In this document: positions 1-12,000 of the stretch, piece by piece
Position numbering within the stretch: position 1 is the first letter of the stretch
Layout of the letters: every line of letters starts with the position of its first letter
DNA from: Pelodera strongyloides
Taxonomy: Eukaryota; Nematoda; Chromadorea; Rhabditida; Rhabditidae
NCBI GenBank assembly: GCA_036852015.1
Contig: JAANDG010000057.1
Span: 62,001-126,000, forward strand
Reading direction: 5' to 3'
Length of the DNA stretch: 64,000 nt
Notes under the pieces: model-generated
The model's input: only the letters and a program-made list of their open reading frames with translations
Databases searched by the model: none
What the model was told of the DNA's origin: nothing
Made by a program: the position numbers and the translations under genes

Positions 1-281
1 ACAGCAGAGAGAGATTCAGTAATGATTCAAGAGACAGGCACAGCAGAAAGAGATTCAGTAATGATTCAAGAGACAGGCACAGCAGAGAGAGATTCAGTAA
101 TGATTCAAGAGACAGGCACAGCAGAGAGAGATTCAGTAATGATTCAAGAGACAGGCACAGCAGAGAGAGATTCAGTAATGATTCAAGAGACAGGCACAGC
201 AGAGAGAGATTCAGTAATGATTCAAGAGACAGGCACAGCAGAGAGAGATTCAGTAATGATTCAAGAGACAGGCACAGCATC
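1..281 (+). repeat. 39-bp tandem repeat, about 7 copies
   Basis: A 39-bp unit (13 codons) repeats almost perfectly from the left edge to about 281, with a single visible A/G change in the first unit, so the array probably extends left of the window. It lies inside the retroelement ORF. The frame continuous with the envelope-like part reads it as an Arg/Ser/Asp-rich 13-mer; a second open frame reads it as MIQETGTAERDSV. The near-identity of the copies implies recent expansion. Confidence 0.9.
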
Positions 282-1835
282 AACGGGCACAGCAGAGACG
301 GAAGCTGCCCAAGAGATCGTTTCAGAGGAAGTTCACCAGATAGATCACCTTATGGCCGAAATAATTCCAGGGATCGTTACCGCTACCGATACAAAAGCCC
401 GAGAAAAGAACAATATTATGGATTCAATTCTAGATACAACTACAGGAGCAATTTGACAATGTTAAGACCAGAAACAACAAGAACTCCAAGCACAACCACC
501 CAGAAGAAAACCAGCACTTGCATAGTGCCATCAACAAGAAAATTCACCTCTATGACCATTCCAACTACCAAACTACGATCAACCACTCACCAATTTGCAG
601 CAATTTCGCCCAAGATCTTTAAAGATGAAACTTTCGTCACCACGACAATACACTCCGAACCGATTTGTCGATCCCCCATAAATAAACAAAAAATACAGGA
701 CTATGATGCGTCTGAGAAAGCAGCGGAGATACAAGGAAAGAAAGATCAAGATGAACAGCCATATTGCAGAGAAAACGATGAAGAACGTAACCAACACCTC
801 TTAACCATGAGTACATACGAGAAACTAGTCCAAAAACAGAAAGACCATGCAATAATTTGCACCGAAAATGGAATAGAGTTGAAAGATAATCCAGAGAAGG
901 ACTCAACCTACGACATATGTAGTGGAACCTATTGTCAAACAGACATTCCAAGCGCCGAACATAGTTCTATACACCTCCCTGCCCGAATAATCGTAACAAA
1001 TCACCAAGAACTATTCCCCGACACAATCTTCCACCCTAAACTCATCTTCGATCCGCATTGCAACATGAAAGCTTTTGTTATAATGATCACAACAATAATT
1101 TCACTAATCATAACTCTCATCACGTGTATCTGCAAACGAAAGACGATAAAAACAACCTTAATAGAGTTCAGGTCATTAACAAGGAAGAAGGCGGATATCC
1201 GAGAAGGGACAGAACAAACACAACGACATACACCGCAACAACGCAGAAAAAGGATCCGATTCGAGAAAAATGTTCGAAGAACAGAAACCCCATCAAGTGA
1301 CAGCAGCAGTGAGGAAGAAAGATACATGAATGAGGAAAGACGAAGGAAGACCAGGAATCAGAGCACAGTCAGAACAGGAACTTTATTAGGTTGGAAGACA
1401 GGTATTACACTCGCCATTATAGCATGTTTTATAATAACAGTAAAAGCTTATAACCAGATCATCCCCGTAAGCCACAACGAAACAATCTGTTCAGCAAACA
1501 AGTTCATGCTACACCTCACACAGGAAATATTCTTTTCATCAATTAACAGGAAGGTACGCCTTCAAGTAATCAGTGATAATCAGGCAATCCAAAACGTCAC
1601 CGTTACTTTGGAAGGAATTCGTAGAAAATGTGAAAAAGGTAACACAGTTCTAACGAAAAACGTTACAGATGGTGTATCATCTTCCAAACGATGTGCAGGT
1701 AACTCAATGTGCACATGGAGAAAATGCCAGGAAATTAAACCAGACACTAAGGTACCCGATTTAAAAGAGGTAAATAATCTCCCCGGAATCACACTCTGCA
1801 GTACAAGTTGCGGATCAATCGGCTGCGACTGTTAA
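3..1835 (+). CDS. LTR-retroelement ORF: RS/RD-rich repeat tail joined in frame to a truncated envelope-like protein (5' partial)
   Basis: One frame stays open from base 3 to the TAA at 1833-1835 (about 610 codons) and enters from the left edge. Its first 90 codons are seven 13-residue repeats rich in Arg, Ser and Asp, followed by a basic Arg/Tyr/Ser tract, like the nucleic-acid-binding tails of Gag or Pol. Next comes a Thr/Lys/Asn-rich region, a hydrophobic segment near 1070-1135, a charged Arg/Glu stretch, a second hydrophobic segment near 1393-1452, and a Cys-rich part with several N-glycosylation sequons ending in CGSIGCDC. The Cys pattern (CxW..C, PGxTxC, CGSxGCxC) resembles the phlebovirus G2-type envelope of BEL/Pao elements such as nematode Cer7/Tas; this is family recall, not a search. 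A full domain would continue well past this point, so the copy looks broken. No Gag core, protease, RT or integrase is in the window. Confidence 0.6.
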   Translation, partial: SRERFSNDSRDRHSRKRFSNDSRDRHSRERFSNDSRDRHSRERFSNDSRDRHSRERFSNDSRDRHSRERFSNDSRDRHSRERFSNDSRDRHSINGHSRDGSCPRDRFRGSSPDRSPYGRNNSRDRYRYRYKSPRKEQYYGFNSRYNYRSNLTMLRPETTRTPSTTTQKKTSTCIVPSTRKFTSMTIPTTKLRSTTHQFAAISPKIFKDETFVTTTIHSEPICRSPINKQKIQDYDASEKAAEIQGKKDQDEQPYCRENDEERNQHLLTMSTYEKLVQKQKDHAIICTENGIELKDNPEKDSTYDICSGTYCQTDIPSAEHSSIHLPARIIVTNHQELFPDTIFHPKLIFDPHCNMKAFVIMITTIISLIITLITCICKRKTIKTTLIEFRSLTRKKADIREGTEQTQRHTPQQRRKRIRFEKNVRRTETPSSDSSSEEERYMNEERRRKTRNQSTVRTGTLLGWKTGITLAIIACFIITVKAYNQIIPVSHNETICSANKFMLHLTQEIFFSSINRKVRLQVISDNQAIQNVTVTLEGIRRKCEKGNTVLTKNVTDGVSSSKRCAGNSMCTWRKCQEIKPDTKVPDLKEVNNLPGITLCSTSCGSIGCDC

Positions 1836-2088
1836 TATATCTAATCTCTAATCTAAAAACAACACAAAACGTTTACATACTACAATACCCTTTTTCTTTG
1901 CCGTATTATTTAAATTGACTAGCCATAATAGTTCATTATTCATTCATATATAACCAAAAAAAAAAGACACTCGCACATATTTAATTTCACAATTCAAGTC
2001 CCGCGTGGCAGCATCATTCACATCCCTTTCTAAGAACACGGTGTAACAAACTCATTTTTGAATACAAAAAGACGTCGCCCCCGGGAGT

Positions 2089-2699
2089 ATCGCGAAAGCG
2101 AGTATGGCAAAACAGTAGACAAGACAATAAATAGTGTATTATAATTATACAAATATAATTTGCTTAATTATTAATGTAAATATAGATATGATATTGTTTT
2201 TATGAACCAATCATCGATCACGTTAATATGAAGTGACAGTTAGAAAGGTACTCTTTTTGCACCGCACGCGATTTCCCCCGACTTATCAAATTAGAGGAGT
2301 ACGGTCATAAAAAGAGGGAGAAGCTCCACTTAGCTAAACTCCCTATTAAAAAACTAAGGAGAGGACGAGGACACAGGCGGTCACAGATGCCGGGTCCTCC
2401 TATATAAGCCGCTCCACCAACTTAGCGGCAGGTTCCCTGCAGTTCTCTACATCGCGTCTACTCGGGTCGCCACCATCCAGCGATCCCGATCCCGACTACG
2501 CCTTCGCCCCGGCTCCACATCGCACCAACCCCTTCCACAAACCACGGCCGCCTCGTCAGCTAAACCCGTACACCTGTCCCTTCAATAAAAGACTTTTATC
2601 GCTGTGTGCTCCCGGTCCGTTATTGTTATCGCGAAAGCGAGTATGGCAAAACAGTAGACAAGACAATAAATAGTGTATTATAATTATACAAATATAATT
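2089..2699 (+). mobile_element. LTR-like segment of the retroelement flanked by 72-bp direct repeats
   Basis: Between two identical 72-bp copies (2089-2160 and 2628-2699, 539 bp apart) lies sequence with LTR-type signals: a TATA box (tatataag) near 2401, a CG-rich leader, and AATAAA at 2584-2589 followed by a GT/T-rich stretch. A purine tract (aaaaagagggagaag) lies near 2309-2323. This fits the 3' LTR following an envelope-like ORF. I could not fix TG...CA ends or a target-site duplication, so the exact LTR borders are open. Confidence 0.5.
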
Positions 2700-2753
2700 A
2701 TAATACACTATTTATTGTCTTGTCTACTGTTTTGCCATACTCGCTTTCGCGAT
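2628..2753. repeat. Perfect 59-bp inverted repeat (8-nt loop)
   Basis: 2628-2686 and 2695-2753 are exact reverse complements separated by 8 nt (tacaaata). The left arm is most of the second 72-bp direct-repeat copy; the right arm is a third, inverted copy. It sits at the junction between the LTR-like segment and the host gene, 66 bp from the last SZT2 exon in the window. Confidence 0.95.
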
Positions 2754-2818
2754 ATCCACTGTGAATCAACTTGTCAACCACCGAAACACAAAACTTATCA
2801 GGTTTAAGTTCAACTGAC

Positions 2819-5800
2819 CTTGGGTAGCCAGATGAAGCAAAAGCTCGGGGGGCTCTCCCTCGGGGTCCAGGCCATATCGGAGTGTCTCCTCCGCGACAGC
2901 GGGCAAAAAGGCGAAGAGAACAACCCGGGGAGCCACCATATCCTCCTCCTTCTTGATTAGTTCCACGGGAAGATCCGACTACAATCATGACAGCACTCAG
3001 CACGAGATACCAACAAGAACCAAGTGGGGAGACACACCTTCGTTAAGAGGCCATACGTGACCAAATGAAGAATGCTAGAGGAGCATTAGAGGAGCAGTAC
3101 ATTAGACTAAAATCTGCCATAGAAAGAGACAGAGATTGAACCTACCCTACAAACCGACCACGGCGACCACCCGCGTACCAATGGTAGTATACAACCCAAA
3201 CCACATTGTTACATGGAGACGACGACACCTAACTACCATACAACTCGAAGTACACCAAATAACTCGCGTGGCCATCACTAAGCCTCACCGTCAAGGGAAC
3301 ATTGATGAGGTTCTTGTCAATGATCTCATATCTCCCATCCCTGGATGTTCCTCTTGTGGCAACGACGACGCGTTCCCCATTGTCATTGTCGAGCACAGCT
3401 TCCACAACATTGGCAACGCTCTCCATTGCCTGAATGGAAAAGATCTAACAAACGTTACCACACTTACACACACACACTACAATGTTCCGAGTACCAATGC
3501 TAATACAAATAAAAATAATAAAAACGCCAAACATACTCTAGTTCCCGTATCTATCGACTCCAGTTGGAATCGGAACGTGCGCAGCGAGGGGGTCCTCTTT
3601 CCAAATTTCTTCGCCAAAAACAAAAACCACCGACGAGCATTCACGGCGAGGTTGTCGTTGAGTAACTCGCGGCTGTTCGGTTTCACCGTTCTGCAAAATA
3701 CACAACAAGTTAATACATATTTTGTAGACGATCATGCATACATGACATGCATACGCGTACGCAGGACCAAGTGGGTAACGCCCAATAATTCCATAAATCG
3801 TGATGCAGAACGCAAACTCTTACTCATTCTCCTCCTGTGTCGTTTCCTTCTCCTTCTCCTTGTCCTTTTGCAGTTCATTTCCCTCGGTCATCGTACGCGT
3901 TCTTTCAAATGAGAAATGGGCGGAACCCTAAAGGTCAAGGTAATAAAACAAAACAAAACGGGCTTTACTGGTTTTTCCGCTTTGTAAACGAAGAAACCAA
4001 CCTTTGACAGTCATTTCATTCAATAAACTATTAATGATCAATAAAACTCACATGCTTGAGTGGAATGTCGAGTAACATAGCAGAAGGGAGTGAAGGGGGT
4101 GCCTCCAGAAATAGATTCCTTCTCCGCATCGGGGCATCACTGGTGGAGCGTGCACGAAAAGCAGCCGGTTTTGTCGGTTGATGCACACCCGAAGACGTAC
4201 CTGGAATCGAAAGAACGGGCATAAGACTAAGTGAATATATAGACTCTAGCTCTAACGGTTAACATTAGACAGGAAGAACCAGGGCAACTAGTCCCACTGT
4301 CACTACCTATGGTAGGCCGCAACGCAAAACAAACAACTTATCAACAAGCTTACGTATTCCCCAGTTGGTTGAATTGGCGACGGGCAGTTGTTGAACTTCT
4401 ATCGGCCTTCCATTCAAAAGACCAAATTCGGTGACGACGTCAACACACGCCTGCAAAAGGAGTATACACTGGGTTTCATACAAAATGACAAATCTTGCAA
4501 TAACATAAGAACGCAAAACTATAGATAAAGTAAGAAGTAAAACACAAAAATTGTAAGTAATAACCTGCGTGATCAAAGTGTGGATCTTGTGCCTCAGTTT
4601 CTCCAGGCCAACTTCACCCGCTTCCCAGATGCAAACCTCCGCAAACACACCTGAAAAAAAATGAAAAACAGTCACACACCATCTGCATACCATATTTTGT
4701 AGGACAATCGTATAACATCGTCAGGCACCTATGACCTATAACGCACAATTGACGTAAATCAATGGTGCACACAGTATTCTAATGATTTCTCCCTTGCAGC
4801 ATGCTACACGAATAAGTTGGAATGGTGATAGTATAAGCACAGTATAGCGTGTGCTTATTTTCCTAACTATAAACAACGTGTTTCAGTCACATTATTTCTC
4901 CACGTGTTTCGACCCTAGACTTCAATACTGATGTATCTGGTACACATAGAAAACTGATACCGGGTTTGTCCCTTCTTTTGAAATTCGGAACTTCTTCCAC
5001 TTTCGTAATTGCTTCGCGATGATTTCGCAATGCATCCACTGAAATTGAAATGAATGACCCGGTATAACAAATAACACGGATGTGTACAGTACTTTGCAGA
5101 AAGTAGAATTGTGGAACAAAAATAACATCATAATTCAATCAATATACAAGACTTACAAAAAACATTGTGCGTTCCTTGATCCAATCTTCCATCACTCAAC
5201 GGGGCAATCTGTTTGTCGTATCCTACGAAACGCAGCTCGACCAATGCGAGGCCTAAACAACAAGCCAACCTAATCTGATCATACATTTTGTGTACCTAAC
5301 TAATTCAAATTCACACACTATTACCTCACACACGTTAGAGGCGTTTTTCCTTTTCCTCCATAAAAACACGAGCAAAAAGAGTACACATGTACTGTAACTG
5401 TTTAAAACTCCATTACTTACCACTCTCCCGTTTTCCGCGTTGTGGTTGCGTGACGTGCAAAAAGAAGCGAGGGACGTATTCACCGTCGAGCTCCACTTCC
5501 GTAGTTCGATACGGCTCGAACCCACGTTTCGTTCTTATCTCACTTCCCACTTTCGGACGATTACCCGAACCGGATTCTTCCTAAACGCGTTAATTGTAAG
5601 GAACGCTGCAAAGGTCAGAGCAATTAGCGGGTAGCCGCTAGGCGCTTCACTCATAACCTATGAACTACGGTGGCCTGGGAATGACCAAACTTCTCACCTT
5701 CACTGTGGCTTCAGGCAGATCGTACACCTCCATCAATTGGTAGACATAGAATGTCAAGGCACTCAGTATGCGGCTCATCGGCAACGGTAGCTTGAGAAAG

Positions 5801-8800
5801 TAGTGAGCTGTCGGCACTTGCGGGTTTCGTTGAATAAACTGGAAAATGAGAGGAATGCTATAGGACCAGTTTCTACGCATATGTTATATAAGCTCTGTAT
5901 TTCTACAACAAATCCCAGATATAAGGAAAACAAAACTCTACCATATACAAACGTCCAATACACGTAGTATAGTAGTAGTAGTATATGTACCTAATGTACT
6001 GCGTGAATAAGTACTGATTTGAGACAAACGTCGCCCCACCTGTGCATCTTGAATCTCCAGACGTCCAGCGTGACGGTTCTTCGAAAACACATCAATCAGG
6101 TGGTCGAGTGTGTTGGTATTCAATCTCTTCTGTAACTTACAAACGTAAACCAAAAAAAGAAACATAATAGAAACTCGATGCGTGTAAACGAAATCCGAGT
6201 ACCTATCTAATAAACTACTCAAGAACAATATTTTACCTGTATTTCCTCGACAAACTTGGCCAGAAAGATGGGCGAAGGAGGGCGGGCAGCGTGGAAAGTA
6301 AACAGAATCATCCGCTTCTTCATGTTCTTGGCCACCTCGACCTTGCGAAGACCAGCTTCTCTGCAAAATTACGAGATAACGACAACGACTAAGTTAGAAG
6401 TCTTGAATATCCCTCTCACCAGACTGTCAATATTAGTACTCAAGAATCTGTTTACAATAATGTTCATCGGTTCAAGCAGACACCAGCTGGCACTGGCAAC
6501 TGGTGTCTGTCTGAAAGCCCCGATGACACCAAAAAACAACAACCAGCCATAACTGACCTGCAAATACGACCATGTACACCATCGAATAGGGCATAGACTG
6601 ATTCCTCAGTCAGGTGCAAAAGCACGTACAACACATTACCGTCGGGTTCTCTGCAACAAAACAACATACATTAAGGCTTGCGTAATTCCCCAGAAGACAA
6701 CAATAGACAATAGTACCCCAATTTAAAATACATTGAAAGATTAGCCATAGAACTAACCTCAAGAGATAGAAATTCGGGATGTTCTTCGCTTGAAATGGTG
6801 CCAATGCTCTTGAGAGAGTTTCGATTCCAGATGGAAGTACACCGACGCAAACGCCTGCGTTACCGGTCTGACGACGATCACGCAAAATCCGCGGGTGGAT
6901 AGGCAGCCTAAACGAAGATTAATCACTCATATAATGGCAGCGATAAGAGAGAGAGAGACAGAGAGAGGGAGAGGAGAGAGAGGGAGTGAGAGAGAGAGGA
7001 AAACATAAATACCACAAGAAACAACTTTTCGAATAGCTCTTACCACTTGTAGGCGAGCACATCGCAGGCAAAATCACCAGCTCTATAGGACGATTTGGCT
7101 TTGAACGAAATGGGACGTTCAATTTCGGTATCCGAATCCGCTAAAACAATAATGGAATTTTAAAAGGCCCTAATTGAAAATAAAATATCCAATTACACAA
7201 AATCGCATGGACAACCCAAATATCACATATCATGGCCCATCTGAATATTACAAAACTGCCGTATATTCATTCATTCGTACCTGGCAATCCGTCCATTGGA
7301 GATGTAATACGGAAGGAATCTTGGTCATTTTCATCGGGAACGAACAGAAGAGGGTCGACATAACGAGACGTGAAAGCCTGAACAGAACTTTTACGACAAT
7401 TCTTAACAGGGTCTCATCTTCTAAGTATTCCCATGTGAATGATAAATCATCTAATCTGTGCGTTCGGTTTTCCCTAGTCTTCTGGAGACAGAGACAAGCA
7501 ATCGACCAAAACCGATACTCACCGCTTCCAACAATTTCTCTTGGTTGAGTACCCTCAGCGTCATCCGCACCCTACCCCACATACTGTCAAACAGTTTCTC
7601 GTGCCGATGCATATTTCTGAATACAGTAACCGTTTGACAAGAAAACTAAGTCTCCCAAAATACGAAAAACAATCAAAGTGAGATGCATGATGAGAAAATT
7701 AAGGCAGATAATGTGAGTTATCTTTCGTTTCATGCGCACTCCAGATAAACTGTGGTTGAAAATAAAAGGAAGGACATAAAGAAAGAACGCAACCTCCTGC
7801 ACATTAGCATGTGAAGTTCATCGGGGAGTACTCTGAGAATGATCCAAAAGTCGGCAGGTTCGTGTTGTCTGAACGGCGACTCACACTGTGCACGCAGATT
7901 GACAACACCATCCTGGAATGAAGAGAGTTTCATATTACAGTACTATTCCCTGAGCATACAGGAATGAGGAATGACTTCTAGAAAAAAGGGACGACAATCG
8001 TGCTATCTAAGCAAGTAGTAAACTATAACCAACCTTGTCTCTACATCTCTGGGACACATCCACCGGACAACAATAGAACATCTCCGAATGCTCCACACGA
8101 CGTAGAACACAGTTCTCCACTTCCAGTCCGTCGAGACTAAATATATTACATTACTACAGAGGGCCACAGGATACTCAACGGAAAAAAAACGTTGCTCCAA
8201 ATAATAATTTAAATCCATTAAATACAGTAGGCTTTAAAGGGGAACGAACCGTGTTTTGAATTCCTCCTCGATGTGTGCGTCTTCAATCACAAATTGTGTT
8301 TTTCTCCGCACTTTCTCGCCAATTCGACGGTCGACTCCGTTTTCTTTCAACTAAAACAAAAGCGGTAGGTACACAATGCGAAGAAGACAACCCAACCTAT
8401 GTTAGCGATATCGCTCTAGCAAAGAATACGGTATACACAACTCTTCAAAACAACTAGCACAATATAACGACATTTCCTTTCTTAACTTTAGCTATGACAA
8501 TTCTATACTCATATACTTTCCATGGCAGCTTTCAACTAAATCTTTTCTTCAAATCACGCAATCAAGAACCAGACACCAAACTCATCTCACCTGTTTCATA
8601 ATGAACTTGGATATGTTCTGTAGATCCTTGAGGGTGACCTCATCATGTTGTCTACTCTCAGTCAGCGTCAGCTCCATCTCAATGATACGATCGATACTCT
8701 TGAGTAGTTTTCCGATAATAACTCCCTCCTCCACTGGCATATCCTCCCGGAATTCCCTCATTCGAATCTTCTCTTCTGACATGTCACGCTCCTGCTCTTC

Positions 8801-9012
8801 CCGAGTGATGGCGAATCTGAATAGTAAACACAGTTCACAAATACCCACTGAAAACGAGGATGCACAAACCCTACTCTCACAATTCGGATGCAGGATGCAC
8901 AGAAAAAAAACTCACTTTCTGGCATCCAGAAGGCCCCAAAGCTCCGGATCCATTGGACGATTGTGCCAAGAGTGCACGTAGACTTCCATACGCACCTTCA
9001 CTTTGGACAAAT
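2819..9012 (-). other. SZT2: SZT2 exon model, exons 47-69
   Basis: Exons: 9012-8916, 8816-8591, 8350-8250, 8136-8034, 7912-7803, 7616-7523, 7377-7281, 7140-7044, 6907-6758, 6650-6558, 6360-6237, 6129-6040, 5838-5698, 5580-5421, 5252-5157, 5038-4961, 4650-4565, 4450-4354, 4200-4052, 3927-3824, 3690-3537, 3429-3289, 2978-2819. The last exon ends at a GTCAGT donor with one base of the next codon, so the message must continue leftwards. No further SZT2 exon is visible between 2818 and 1. The final two exons fit by phase and splice signals; their similarity to known SZT2 is weak. Confidence 0.78.
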
Positions 9013-12000
9013 CTGCAAGAAATATCAAATGTTACTCGAAACGGGGTCCCATATTCATAGATGGGTCATACTTTTCTCTTGACTTTCAGTTCATGTACAT
9101 TTTTGTATAGTTTTTTTCCTTCATTCCATTCTTCATATCAACAAAATGTGTGACCAGCGTCATGTTCGAGTTTTAAAGTAGTAAAGGCCAAAAAAAAACA
9201 GACCAATATTCCCTGGTGGCTTGTTCCTGCACAATTCCACGCACTCGCTCACACAGTACGGTAGATGGCGGATGTGAAAAGCTTCCAGTTGTCCATTCGG
9301 GAAGGTCACCGAGAGCATAAAACTGATGAAAACAGGCACTTCGGCTCCTGAAGTCAGCAAAAGTTATTTTGATACTACAAGTCAGAGTACAAACTATAAC
9401 TGTTCGGCTTCCAACTGTGTGTTTTTTTCTCGTTGAGCTGGGCTGGCATGTTACAAACGGCTGGCATTAGGCCATTCATAGACCGGCGGACTCCACGGTT
9501 GTTAGCAAATAGCACAATAACAAAATGAGGATCTGGTCACTCATACCACCCCACTAGGGCGCCAAAATATGATTCTATTCAGAAAAACACTTACTTTTGA
9601 CCCTTTCTCCGACACCTTCGTGACTCGGCAGAGCATTTCTCAGTAGATCCCTATCATTGTTGACAACTGACGCTAAAATATAAAGACCAGTTCAAAACGT
9701 GAACCTAATGCCTGTGTGTTTGACTTCACTCTACGTACGAGATACGCAAGGACAGCTCCTGGCAGCTGACGTATGAAGGCCAAATAACTAAGGTTTATAT
9801 TTTGAGCCTCAGTTCTGGGTTATGATCAGTTGATTCAAGAAATGAAACATCAGATAAGATCACGTGTAGTTTTTTTTGGTAATTAAACATCATTGGCTGT
9901 TGACAAAGCGCAATTCAAAAAAAAAAAAATAACAAACGCGGATTCAAGTACACCTCAGACAAGGTCGCTCGTCACTATCTATCGCATAAAAACCCACATG
10001 GATGATCAAAGAAGAGCGGCAGTTTGTATACATCCACTTCTTTTTCGGTCAGCCTCTGGTGGTCGTTGCGATACACAAAATAGGTGGGACACGAAGGAAC
10101 GGGCTGAAATATAACAAACGTACTACGTACATTAGCTTTATCTTTCACAAAGTTTCAGACATGAATGATGAATAAAGAAGACAACACTCACGAAAAAGTT
10201 CTGTTCCACACTAGAATCAAACACCGTTTCGTGGTCGGCCCCGTCGCACCAGTGTCTGAATAAAGAGTAAGGGTAAGGGACAAAGGGTGTACCGTTCAAC
10301 CCGGCACTCCGAATACAGAGAATGTCATAGGGCATTCAGAGACGTGCAGAGAGATGAAATAAAGTCCCAGTTATGCCAAGGATTCCATTAAATATTGAAG
10401 CACTAAAACCCTTGATTCACACACAGTGCCTCAACAGCTAACACTTAACTGTCACTGGCAGCAATTACTTAACTACTCGCTACAATTCTATAAACTCACT
10501 TCTTCAAATGCGACGTCGTAGCTTGGGTACTTGCATCGGGTGACGACGGCTGAAACACTTCAGTATAAAAAAAATTGCACTTCAACTAACGCATTACATG
10601 ATGAGGACAAACATTTCAGGAGAAGAAAAATTGTTTTTTTTTTCGCTTCAGTCTAAGCCTGAGCTCTTCCTACGCACATGCAAGGTATAGTGGAATAAAG
10701 AACCAAAGGTTCGAACCTCTCTCAAGTGATGGCAGAACTGTTTCAGAGCTTCCTCCACTCTCGTAATCTCGACACGCAAATATCCACAGTAGTCCTCTAG
10801 TGCTGCTTGAATGGTTTCTCCATCCACATCGATGCCTGGATAAAACACAACGTTAAAAAAGGCTAAGGTTAGATTTACGCAAATTAATACTAAATAACAG
10901 GGTCAATAACGCACACGAAGACCTGCAAGCCTTAAAATATTCTAGGATTAAAGAATAGTTTCCTCCTGTGCAAACCCAGATAACAAGTGCATTAGATCGA
11001 TCGACAAGAAAATCACAATGAAAAGGGTAAAGAAATAAATAAAGAAAACAAACCATCCAAAATATTGTTGTATATCGCCCAGACAATTGCTCGACCACAC
11101 GCAACTTCGACGATATTGTCCACGTATTCATCCAAGTAAGGAACACTAAATAAGGTTAAAACGGTTAAGGCTGAGACAATTACATAACATAACGCCAAAC
11201 ATATATGTATTGTCTGGAAAATTTATATTTTTCGCAGCGAACACAAAAAGAATCAATAAAAAATCATATAATCATCATCATCCTAACATCACTGTGCAAG
11301 AATTTATCCAAGCAAAAACCCACTCGTATCCAACCGGGGTGCGCGCCGGAGGTCTCGTAACCCACACAAATTGCTGTTGAGCAACTCCTGAAATAGAAGA
11401 TACGAGTTCCTAGGGACGTGACTGCAGATATGAAGAACACTATAACACAGGGGTTATTTTATTCCATCTTCCTATTAAACTCACTCTTTTTGCACTCTTC
11501 ATTTGCGAGGTCTCTCTCAAAGAACTGCTTGCGAATACGGCGATCATCCACGGAAAGTTCGATCTATAATTCATTCCATGAGGATAACAAAGGAAAACCC
11601 CCTCAATATTTCAACCTGGACATTAAGCAGAATCAGAAACAGATCTGCAATTTAGGTTGGTCGAAAATATTAAAGGGACGCGGTCACCGTTTTGGCCCTT
11701 ATGTATACTTTGTGTTTTTATTATCTTCATAATTTGCAACGCATAGTATAGTGTTGGGAAAATGTTTCGCAAGAAATGCGGCAACAGCGAGTAAAATGAT
11801 GACGAAAAATTTTGTCCTCGAACCAATACGCACCGTAACCCTAGTAATTGTCCATCATATGGCCGTGCTGATAACGACTCGACGAACGTTATTCCACTAA
11901 TTAATCGGTCGCATACCTCGCGGGCATTATAACATGTGGTTTTTTATGGCTAACTGTGGCGCTTGGTCCAGGCGCAACTTTTTTAATCAATGAATTTCTC

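Noticed and set aside
22..456. Separate 144-codon ORF reading the array as MIQETGTAERDSV repeats
   Set aside because: The overlapping frame continuous with the downstream envelope-like protein is open throughout and gives a biochemically plausible Arg/Ser-rich tail, so this frame is probably a by-product of the 39-bp periodicity.
3050..3138. Short plus-strand helical reading (RDQMKNARGALEEQYIRL) resembling a Gag fragment
   Set aside because: It is under 30 codons between stops, within an SZT2 intron, and unsupported by flanking homology.
3136..3912. Plus-strand ORF of 258 codons
   Set aside because: It lies antisense over three SZT2 exons (3289-3429, 3537-3690, 3824-3927) and has no recognisable domain; it is a shadow of the minus-strand gene.
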